Of a stretch of 7,478 nt of DNA, positions 1-5,254 are shown piece by piece. The translations under genes and the position numbers were made by a program. A model generated the notes under the pieces. It was not told the DNA's origin, made no database searches, and saw only the letters and a list, made by a program, of their open reading frames with translations. Source of the stretch: Hadesarchaea archaeon (GTDB taxonomy: Archaea; Hadarchaeota; Hadarchaeia; Hadarchaeales; Hadarchaeaceae); contig DTYD01000013.1 in NCBI GenBank assembly GCA_012962055.1, forward strand, positions 1 to 7,478, written 5' to 3'. Each line of letters opens with the position of its first letter. The first letter of the stretch is position 1.

Positions 1-956
1 AACCGGTTTGTGGAAACTTCCGCGTCCCAGGTCTCTTTGGAGTAGTGGGCGCGCTGTCCAGAGGTCTGTTCTCTAAAACGTATGACGTCTTCGGGAATGC
101 CCAACTCTAGCAGAAAACGTTTTGTCAGTCCTAGATAATAGCCCATGAGTTCGTTACAGATCATGCCCCGTTTGACACCTTGCTCGGCCGTTACCTCTGT
201 GATGTGTTTTTTACCTTCTGCTTGGTCTTTTGCCAGCCAGAGTCTAAGCCGATCACCAGCCATTTCAGAAAACGCAGGGTGACTCGAATTTTTTGGGTCG
301 AAGAAAACTTCGGCTTCCGCCATGGTAAATTCTCGCAGTCTTATTATTCCTTGACGGGGGGAAATTTCATTCCGATATCCTTTACCGATTTGTACCACAC
401 CGAACGGTAACTTGCCGCGAGCATGTCGTTGAAGCCGTTTAAAATCGATGAAAATCCCTTGAGCGGTTTCAGGCCGTAGGTACCCCATGCGTTTGCTCCC
501 TGGTCCGATAGTGGTTTGAAACATCGCGTTGAAATAAAAAATTTCGCCAAGTTCTCCGCCGCAATCGGGGCAACGTATCTTGTTTTTTTTGATAAACTGC
601 TTCATCTCTTCCTTAGGCACGCCTTCGATATCTGTACCCACATGTTCGCGCGCAAGGTCAACTGCTTTAAGTGCCACGCCGCATTTTTGACACTCTGTCA
701 TCGCATCGACAAAATGGTCTACATGTCCGCTGGCTTTCAGGACATCCTCGGGCACGATGGTGGGAGAATCTATCTCGAAGAAGCCTTCTCGAATAACGTA
801 AAACTCGCGCCATTTTTGGATTATTTTATCTTTCATGATTGTTCCAAGCGGACCAAGATCATAGAAGCCACCCACTCCCCCGTAGATCTCGAACGAGGGC
901 CAGATGAAGCCACGTCTGCGAGCTATATCCATCACTTCATCTCGTTTTTGCTCCAC
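1..956 (-). CDS. glyS: Glycyl-tRNA synthetase, archaeal/eukaryotic type (5' portion, partial)
   Basis: This class II aminoacyl-tRNA synthetase joins glycine to tRNA(Gly) in the cytoplasm. The reading frame is open for 318 codons from a GTG at 956-954 to the left edge, so the C-terminal catalytic part (motif 3) and anticodon-binding domain are outside the window. Visible landmarks are RRRGFIWPSFEIYGG (13-27), GFYDLGPLG (30-38), a zinc-ribbon-like pair of CxxC motifs at Cys89/92 and Cys129/132 in the insertion domain, RPETAQGIF (161-169), and motif 2 starting at YRNEISPRQG (194-203) followed by LREFTMAEAEVFFDP. These are diagnostic of archaeal GlyRS. The GTG start is chosen because GGTGG lies 4 nt upstream, an in-frame stop lies just before it, and the extra residues EQKRDEV fit the usual N-terminus. 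An ATG at 932-930 is the alternative. The gene follows the CBS-domain gene by 46 bp on the same strand. The A8 run in codons near residue 123 does not break the frame. Confidence 0.95.
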   Translation of the reverse strand, partial: MEQKRDEVMDIARRRGFIWPSFEIYGGVGGFYDLGPLGTIMKDKIIQKWREFYVIREGFFEIDSPTIVPEDVLKASGHVDHFVDAMTECQKCGVALKAVDLAREHVGTDIEGVPKEEMKQFIKKNKIRCPDCGGELGEIFYFNAMFQTTIGPGSKRMGYLRPETAQGIFIDFKRLQRHARGKLPFGVVQIGKGYRNEISPRQGIIRLREFTMAEAEVFFDPKNSSHPAFSEMAGDRLRLWLAKDQAEGKKHITEVTAEQGVKRGMICNELMGYYLGLTKRFLLELGIPEDVIRFREQTSGQRAHYSKETWDAEVSTNR

Positions 957-960
957 GGGT

Positions 961-965
961 CCACC
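961..965 (-). promoter_or_regulatory. Ribosome binding site of glyS
   Basis: GGTGG on the minus strand, 4 nt before the GTG at 956-954. It can pair with UCACC of the archaeal 16S 3' end (four Watson-Crick pairs plus a terminal G-U). It supports the GTG start over the internal ATG at 932-930. Confidence 0.55.
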
Positions 966-1002
966 GCAATTTCAACGGCTCGAAAGCCTAAAAGATTATC
1001 CA

Positions 1003-1836
1003 CTATACCAGCGCGCGGAGTAAGTCGATGTCTCTCACGAGGCCGACAAGTTTGCCGTCTCCCGAAAGGACCGGGGTTTGTTCGACCTTGTGCTGTCTCA
1101 TCAGCTGGGCTACTCTGCTGATCGGGGTTTTTCTCGTGATCGTTATGAGGTCTTTTGTCATCACGTCTTTCACGAGCTTGTCAGGGACCTTGAGTTGACG
1201 CTTCGTGATATAGATACGTGCCTCGCTGTCCCATGTCCAGCTGTCACCCTCGCTTCGCCCTGCCACCTGGCTTATCTTGGAGTTGACTTCGACATCACTC
1301 ACCTTCATTATGTCTGAGTCGTCGATGATCCCCACTAGGTCTCCTTTCTCGTTGATCACAGGCAGACCACGGAAATTAGAGAGCCCCATTATCTCAAGGG
1401 CGGCTTTGAGCGTGGTGCCGTCCCATATGGCTATAACGTGGGGGCGCATATGATCTGCAGCAGGTTTTTCTATTTTCATTTCCGCAATTGCACGGTGCAC
1501 GATATCTTTCACCGTGATTATCCCCACAAGTTTTTCGTTTTTCAGCACAGGCAGTCTCCGAACTAGGGAACCCAACATTTTTCTCGCTGCGTCCTCTAGT
1601 TTATCATCAGGCGCCACCGAGATGACATTCCGATCAACCAACATTGCGAGTTGACTCTCGTCGGGTTTTTCAAATAATCCCTGCAACGTGACCATGCCCA
1701 CCAGTTCATTTGTGCCCTGTTTGACCACAGGAATCGCGCTTGCGTTGATCTTCCTCAAAAGTTCGAGTGCGTCAGCTCTGGACCCCGGCACTTCTACCCA
1801 CATAACCTCCTTGGTCATTACATCCTTTACTTGCAT
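1003..1836 (-). CDS. Protein with four CBS domains (two Bateman modules)
   Basis: This 277-residue soluble protein is made almost only of CBS domains, at roughly 2-57, 63-118, 126-182 and 221-277. Each shows the family pattern VxDVM/DHMRP at the start, a central PVxxxxxLVGxVT strand-turn and a closing D-I/L helix (for example LPVLKNEKLVGIITVKDIV at 95-113 and TPVLSGDGKLVGLVRDIDLL at 254-273). CBS pairs usually bind adenine nucleotides or S-adenosylmethionine and regulate a partner. No catalytic or DNA-binding domain is visible, so it is probably a stand-alone sensor. A 38-residue linker (about 183-220) between CBS3 and CBS4 contains the acidic/aromatic stretch EGDSWTWDSEARIYI, which is not part of a standard CBS fold. 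The ATG at 1836 is preceded by a weak GCGGGA. The gene sits 68 bp downstream of the amidohydrolase and 46 bp upstream of glyS on the same strand. The ligand and partner cannot be read from the sequence. Confidence 0.9.
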   Translation of the reverse strand: MQVKDVMTKEVMWVEVPGSRADALELLRKINASAIPVVKQGTNELVGMVTLQGLFEKPDESQLAMLVDRNVISVAPDDKLEDAARKMLGSLVRRLPVLKNEKLVGIITVKDIVHRAIAEMKIEKPAADHMRPHVIAIWDGTTLKAALEIMGLSNFRGLPVINEKGDLVGIIDDSDIMKVSDVEVNSKISQVAGRSEGDSWTWDSEARIYITKRQLKVPDKLVKDVMTKDLITITRKTPISRVAQLMRQHKVEQTPVLSGDGKLVGLVRDIDLLRALV

Positions 1837-1904
1837 GTTCCCGCATCCATTACGTACTGAGGGAGTTACTCCTTTAGAACCAATCTTTTTTTCTATACCT
1901 CAGC
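1837..1904 (-). promoter_or_regulatory. Possible internal promoter and structured leader before the CBS gene
   Basis: This 68-bp gap is AT-rich next to the amidohydrolase stop. On the minus strand TATAGAAA (1897-1890) would place a transcript start near 1867 and leave a leader of about 30 nt. The gap also holds a 6-bp inverted repeat (CTGAGG 1903-1898 with CCTCAG 1862-1857) and a small perfect hairpin GGAG-TAA-CTCC (1872-1862). An out-of-frame 7-codon ORF (ATG at 1850, stop ending at 1827) overlaps the CBS start codon. All of these are short and may be chance; readthrough from the amidohydrolase is equally possible. Confidence 0.25.
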
Positions 1905-3026
1905 TTAAATAACTTTACCGTTCACGTAAATCGCTCGAATATTATCAGCACGCGCGCGGTTGACCAATCCGGCGTAGACATCCGAGATGTTTAAGAGGTT
2001 ATCTCTTCTGGCCAGAATCATGAATGTCGCCTTTTCACCCTCAGCGATCGGTTTCCACGGTAAATCAAAAAACGTTGTCGGTGCCACGGTGGCTGCTTTT
2101 AGGAGCGCACGTGCGTCGTTACTTCCAGCAGAATGAGTGGAGCTGCGCAGACACGCCCAGGCGAATGAAAGTTCTTCGAACATATTCGGTTGACAGACCA
2201 TCGCATTGTCTGTTCCGAAGCAGAACCTCGTTCCAGTTAAGAGGGCTATGTGAATAGGCGGCGTGCCGACACTCAATAGATTATTTGCCCGCGGGCAGAA
2301 CACAACCGGGACGCGTTTCTTTTTTAGCAGCACAAAATCTTGTTTGGTCGCGTGAGTGGCGTGTACCACAAAGGAAGAATTCAGTTCGATCGCCAGTTGC
2401 ACTTCGCTCCATCCAGAATATTTCACCGAGGTTTCCTGGGCGCTCTTGGTTTCGGCGACATGGACGGCAAGCAATTTCTTTGCCCGGCGTGTCTGGCGAG
2501 CGATTTCGATGAGTTCATCCGGGTCGAAAGCACCTAATGATGGTAGTCCCACACCGTCAGCCGTCTCCAGTACTTTTGGGAACTCTTTGAAGTTCGTGGG
2601 ACGACCTAAAGCTATGGATTTCATCGGTGTCGATGAGATTTGTTTGAGGAGACCTATCCCAGCGGTCCCCCCCTCTCTGAAATCGTAGTGTGCAAGCGTG
2701 CCAGTGTGGAGCATGTCCTGAAGTGTTGCCCCTGCCGCCGCGACGATTTCTCTGATCGGGCGAGAAATCAATACTTTGAATTTTTCACCAGAAGGACCGA
2801 CCACTTTTGATTGCCTTTTTCCAAGATAAAGTTCCTTCCCAACTGAGTCGACGACATGCGTGTGTGCGTTTATAAAAGGTGGCAGGATGAACCCATGTTT
2901 CAGATTTGTGGCTTTTCCGGGCGGGGAACCCTCAGAGATTTTTTTTACAACACCGCCGCTGATTACTAGATATCCACGCGTAACCTCAAGCTCTTCCCCT
3001 TCTAAGATAACGGCGTTGGAGAACAC
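1905..3026 (-). CDS. Metal-dependent amidohydrolase, cytosine/SAH deaminase-like (COG0402 type)
   Basis: This is a TIM-barrel amidohydrolase of 373 residues with the flanking beta-sandwich N-terminus (NAVILEG to about 30) and C-terminus (IYVNGKVI). The metal-site residues are all present: HTH at 55-57, His189 in HVAE with Glu192 as a likely general acid/base, His222 in VVHATH, and Asp273 in FGTDNAM. A FCPRANNLL motif (243-251) precedes the last barrel strand, as in deaminases and chlorohydrolases that act on purine, pyrimidine or triazine rings. The family hydrolyses C-N or C-Cl bonds; this member's substrate cannot be assigned. The open frame extends upstream to 3131, but that part overlaps tsr3 and lacks homology-like features. 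I chose GTG at 3026 because GGTGG lies 8 nt upstream and the product then begins FSNAVIL, as family members do. GTG codons at 3041 and 3038 are alternatives. It is first in the minus-strand row leading to the CBS gene and glyS. Confidence 0.85.
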   Translation of the reverse strand: MFSNAVILEGEELEVTRGYLVISGGVVKKISEGSPPGKATNLKHGFILPPFINAHTHVVDSVGKELYLGKRQSKVVGPSGEKFKVLISRPIREIVAAAGATLQDMLHTGTLAHYDFREGGTAGIGLLKQISSTPMKSIALGRPTNFKEFPKVLETADGVGLPSLGAFDPDELIEIARQTRRAKKLLAVHVAETKSAQETSVKYSGWSEVQLAIELNSSFVVHATHATKQDFVLLKKKRVPVVFCPRANNLLSVGTPPIHIALLTGTRFCFGTDNAMVCQPNMFEELSFAWACLRSSTHSAGSNDARALLKAATVAPTTFFDLPWKPIAEGEKATFMILARRDNLLNISDVYAGLVNRARADNIRAIYVNGKVI

Positions 3027-3034
3027 CTGTTTGT

Positions 3035-3039
3035 CCACC
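3035..3039 (-). promoter_or_regulatory. Ribosome binding site of the amidohydrolase
   Basis: GGTGG on the minus strand, 8 nt before the GTG at 3026-3024. It decides that start over the longer frame, which would run into tsr3 on the other strand. Confidence 0.45.
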
Positions 3040-3081
3040 ACATCCCATACAATACTTGTGGTAACGTGTTTAAGTTTAAGT

Positions 3082-3086
3082 GGTGG
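3082..3086 (+). promoter_or_regulatory. Ribosome binding site of tsr3
   Basis: GGTGG 5 nt before GTG at 3092. It favours that start over the GTG codons at 3080 and 3083, which have no upstream ribosome binding site. Confidence 0.45.
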
Positions 3087-3091
3087 GTGAC

Positions 3092-3604
3092 GTGCGGTTG
3101 GTCGTCTACAACGCCAGAGAGTGTGATCCAAAGCGATGCACAGCGACCCGTTTACACCGTGTTGGGAAGATCGAGATGGTATACGATTTTCACGAGCTGC
3201 CTTCCGGCGCAGTTCTTATGGACCCATTTGCTGAAAAGGCCCTGTCAAAAGCTGATGGTGAAACAGCAAAAATTCGTGGCGTGGTCGCTCTTGATTGCTC
3301 TTGGAAAAAGATCAAACAACTCGCAGACCTACAGAGGCGTTTGAAACCTAGAGCGTTACCATATTTGATTGCGGCTAACCCAACCTACTACGGCAGGCCA
3401 ACTACTTTGAGCACGGCGGAGGCTCTGGCTGCCGCACTGTTTATTTTAGGGGAGAAAGTTCTGGCGAAGGAAATCTTAAGTCCTTTTAAATGGGGGGGAG
3501 TGTTTTTAGAACTCAACAAAGAGCTGCTTGAAGCCTATTCTAATGCTAGAAACAGTGGAGAAGTCGTCGCGGTTCAAAATCGGTTCATGTTTTCCAAACA
3601 GTAG
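3092..3604 (+). CDS. tsr3: Tsr3 homologue, rRNA aminocarboxypropyltransferase (DUF367/RLI-like)
   Basis: Eukaryotic Tsr3 transfers the 3-amino-3-carboxypropyl (acp) group from S-adenosylmethionine to a hypermodified uridine of small-subunit rRNA; archaeal homologues modify 16S rRNA. The predicted product is 170 residues, the usual archaeal length. Motifs, numbered from GTG 3092, are ARECDPKRCT (8-17), LMDPFAEKALS (42-52), VALDCSWKK (65-73), the long conserved block RALPYLIAANPTYYGRP (87-103), LSTAEALAAAL (106-116) and PFKWGGVFLELN (131-142). The DCSW and AANPxxYGRP blocks belong to the SAM/RNA-binding SPOUT-like core. GTG 3092 gives MRLVVYNARECD, matching the typical N-terminus; GTG 3080 would add four residues. 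The gene is single on the plus strand, divergent from the amidohydrolase and convergent with the PIN-ATPase, whose stop is only 5 bp away. Confidence 0.93.
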   Translation: MRLVVYNARECDPKRCTATRLHRVGKIEMVYDFHELPSGAVLMDPFAEKALSKADGETAKIRGVVALDCSWKKIKQLADLQRRLKPRALPYLIAANPTYYGRPTTLSTAEALAAALFILGEKVLAKEILSPFKWGGVFLELNKELLEAYSNARNSGEVVAVQNRFMFSKQ

Positions 3605-3609
3605 GAGTT

Positions 3610-4998
3610 CTATCGCCACCTTCTTTTTCTTCCAGGATATCTCGGTCTGGTTGGTACCCCCCGCAGGTCCGAAACAACGATCTGTTCCCCAAATGTGTAT
3701 ATCTCGTAACGCGGTTCCCCGGTTTCGAAATCCAGTACTTCGATCAGCGGCCTGGCTAAATCAGCTTCCGCCATGCCGGAGGGAACCCTGACAACTGTTT
3801 TAAGTGAATAAATCTCCCGAATTTCCCCGTCCTTGATAAAAATTACAGTGTCGACGATCATGGGGATCATCCCGAGTTCAACCCGCCCGATCAACCTCTG
3901 TACGGCATCTATTGCGCGCGTGGAGTGCACCACTCCGACCATGCCCACACCGGCCAAGCGCATGTCGGCGAATATCTGGAAGTCGCTTGTCTTTCGCAGT
4001 TCGTCGTAGACGGTGTAGTCTGGTCGCACGAGCAGCAACAGGTCCGCTGTTTTCGTCATGTCGCCTTCAAGGGCAGTATACTGGGTTATTTCATCCCCCA
4101 CCTGAAGGTCGCGAGGGGACTCCATGGTTTTGACGATTTTTCCCTGCGAGCTATAAAATCCCGCCAGTGCCTGCGCAAACGTAGTCTTTCCTGCACCCGG
4201 TGGCCCAGCGATGAGCACGCCTTCAGCACGTTCGCGGAGGCGCACTTTTAACTTATCCGATAATCCATAATCTTCAAGCCGCACCCAGACCACAGGCCTG
4301 ACTGCGGTGATCTCAAAACCATCACTGAACGGAGGGCGGGTGATGGCTATTCGGTATTCCCGGAACTGTATCAAGCTGGCTCCTTCCCGTTCAAATTCGA
4401 TGAAACCATCAGGGTCGCGTTTTGCGAACTCTAAGATTTCGTGCGCGATTTCGCGAAGTTCGTTTTCCTCAACCGGTTTCTCGTCTAGGACCTGAATTCT
4501 AAACCTACCCGGGCGCCCCACTTTGGCCATTGGGCGGACCCGTGCCTTGAGATGTACAGACATGGTATTTTGATCAAAGTATTTCAAAAGCCTTGGCTTC
4601 TCTTCCACGCGCGAGTGTTCCAGGTATCTCGTTTCGATCCCTTCCATCTGTGAGATTTCGGCCATCACCGCGTCGCTCGTGATGAGAACGGCGCCTTGGG
4701 ATCGAGCTATCTCCCGAATTTCAGCGTCAATGGTGAAGTTCGCGCTTGACAATTCCTCTGCGGTTGGACGATCTCCCACAAAACTAAGTTTTATTCCTCG
4801 TTCGTTTGATGATTTCTGTAAGTGTCCAAGCTCTGCGAGCCCGATCAATCCAGAGTCCCTGCTTTGTTTGGCTTGGTACTCTATCTGGGCAACTACAGCG
4901 TTGGGGACCAGTATCTCACTCCCCACAAGTTCACCCTCCGCCAGCCGCTTCAGAAAGCCGTTGATGATGACGCTCGCGTCCGGGACGTATTTTGTCAT
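3610..4998 (-). CDS. PIN-domain/PilT-type ATPase (COG1855) lacking the C-terminal KH domain
   Basis: This 462-residue protein joins a PIN nuclease-like domain (about 1-130) to a PilT/VirB11-like P-loop ATPase (about 225-440). All four PIN acidic residues are present: Asp7 in PDASVIING, Glu40, Asp91 in TIDAEIREIA and Asp109 in LITSDAV. The ATPase has Walker A AGPPGAGKT (264-272), YDELRKT (331-337) as the Walker B-type acidic motif, and GVVHST (355-360). Family members are probably RNA-acting, but the cellular role is not established. COG1855 proteins normally run to about 600 residues, with a KH RNA-binding domain after the GEQxVV strand. Here GEQIVV ends at 442 and the chain stops 20 residues later in a basic tail, RPRYPGRKRRWR. 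The DNA beyond the stop is tsr3 on the opposite strand, so the KH domain is absent rather than frameshifted. The ATG at 4998 has GGTC close upstream. The gene diverges from sec61-beta. Confidence 0.9.
   Translation of the reverse strand: MTKYVPDASVIINGFLKRLAEGELVGSEILVPNAVVAQIEYQAKQSRDSGLIGLAELGHLQKSSNERGIKLSFVGDRPTAEELSSANFTIDAEIREIARSQGAVLITSDAVMAEISQMEGIETRYLEHSRVEEKPRLLKYFDQNTMSVHLKARVRPMAKVGRPGRFRIQVLDEKPVEENELREIAHEILEFAKRDPDGFIEFEREGASLIQFREYRIAITRPPFSDGFEITAVRPVVWVRLEDYGLSDKLKVRLRERAEGVLIAGPPGAGKTTFAQALAGFYSSQGKIVKTMESPRDLQVGDEITQYTALEGDMTKTADLLLLVRPDYTVYDELRKTSDFQIFADMRLAGVGMVGVVHSTRAIDAVQRLIGRVELGMIPMIVDTVIFIKDGEIREIYSLKTVVRVPSGMAEADLARPLIEVLDFETGEPRYEIYTFGEQIVVSDLRGVPTRPRYPGRKRRWR
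3621..3632 (+). terminator. Probable T-rich terminator of tsr3
   Basis: TTCTTTTTCTTC on the plus strand begins 17 nt after the tsr3 stop, matching the U-rich termination signals of archaeal RNA polymerase. It lies inside the PIN-ATPase gene; read on the minus strand it encodes the GRKRR part of that protein's C-terminus. Confidence 0.4.
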
Positions 4999-5025
4999 CC
5001 GACCAGCTATGATTTGGCGTTCAAG

Positions 5026-5060
5026 GGGTTAAAACTTCCCGCCGGAAAAAGTTTAAACCC
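5026..5060. promoter_or_regulatory. Inverted-repeat bidirectional promoter of PIN-ATPase and sec61-beta
   Basis: GGGTTAAAACTT (5026-5037) and AAGTTTAAACCC (5049-5060) form an inverted repeat with 11 of 12 positions matching and an 11-bp spacer. Each arm is TATA-like. Read rightwards, the left arm would start sec61-beta transcription near 5060, with a leader of about 29 nt. Read leftwards, the right arm would start PIN-ATPase transcription near 5026, with a leader of about 28 nt. The two promoters would then overlap face to face. The arms could also be an operator for a dimeric regulator. The repeat is seen directly; its function is inferred. The rest of the 4999-5088 gap holds only the leaders. 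Confidence 0.45.
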
Positions 5061-5079
5061 GCGGGATAAGGTGTAGATT

Positions 5080-5084
5080 GGTGG
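5080..5084 (+). promoter_or_regulatory. Ribosome binding site of sec61-beta
   Basis: GGTGG 4 nt before the ATG at 5089, the same motif and similar spacing as at glyS and tsr3. It supports the first ATG over the in-frame ATG six codons later. Confidence 0.55.
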
Positions 5085-5088
5085 ATTT

Positions 5089-5250
5089 ATGCGAAGGCGG
5101 GAGGAAATGCCACCAACTGGCGCCGGGCTGATACGCTATTTTAAGGAAGAAGGCAGCGGAGTAAAGGTTTCGCCCAAAAGCGTGCTGGGGTTCACGATCG
5201 GGGTCATAGTTTTTGAGATAGCGTTACGAATCGTTAACGTTTCGCTTTGA
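5089..5250 (+). CDS. secG: Sec61-beta subunit of the archaeal preprotein translocase
   Basis: This 53-residue tail-anchored membrane protein is the small beta subunit of the SecYE-beta protein-conducting channel. The N-terminal half is short, basic and cytosolic (MRRREEMPPT), followed by the family signature AGLIRYFKEE (12-21) and a KVSPKSVLG (26-34) lead-in to one membrane segment (about 31-49, VLGFTIGVIVFEIALRI). The length and the GLIRYF...V-x-P-x-x-V pattern are typical of archaeal Sec61-beta; bacterial SecG, with two membrane spans, is unrelated. It is transcribed alone on the plus strand, divergent from the PIN-ATPase, and ends 4 bp from the htpX stop. There is no room for an untranslated 3' end outside the neighbour, so its terminator must lie in htpX; only a weak T/C-rich patch is seen at 5275-5284. 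Confidence 0.9.
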   Translation: MRRREEMPPTGAGLIRYFKEEGSGVKVSPKSVLGFTIGVIVFEIALRIVNVSL

Positions 5251-5254
5251 GGTC

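Larger units (their letters stand above)
3027..3091. promoter_or_regulatory. Divergent promoter region between amidohydrolase and tsr3
   Basis: These 65 bp separate two divergent starts. A tandem hexamer TTTAAG-TTTAAG (3069-3080, plus strand) reads CTTAAACTTAAA on the minus strand. It is a good TATA candidate for the amidohydrolase, giving a start near 3045 and a leader of about 20 nt. For tsr3, the weaker ATACAATACTT (3047-3057) would place a start near 3077, just ahead of the GGTGG at 3082. The two GGTGG sites face each other as an inverted CCACCA/TGGTGG. No regulator-like operator stands out beyond this. The element positions are inferred from archaeal promoter spacing, not shown. Confidence 0.4.

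Noticed and set aside
344..550. Minus-strand 68-residue open frame within glyS
   Set aside because: It is another reading frame of the GlyRS catalytic domain; the true frame gives RPETAQGIF and motif 2.
588..595. A8 run (minus strand) in glyS as a possible frameshift or slippage site
   Set aside because: The GlyRS frame continues unbroken with conserved motifs on both sides; no programmed frameshift is needed.
516..1121. 201-residue plus-strand open frame opposite glyS and the CBS gene
   Set aside because: It crosses two well-supported minus-strand genes and their gap, has low-complexity shadow composition and matches no family I recognise.
3027..3131. N-terminal extension of the amidohydrolase frame up to 3131 (408 residues)
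   Set aside because: It overlaps the conserved ARECDPKRCT coding region of tsr3, looks unlike a family N-terminus, and a start with GGTGG exists at 3026.
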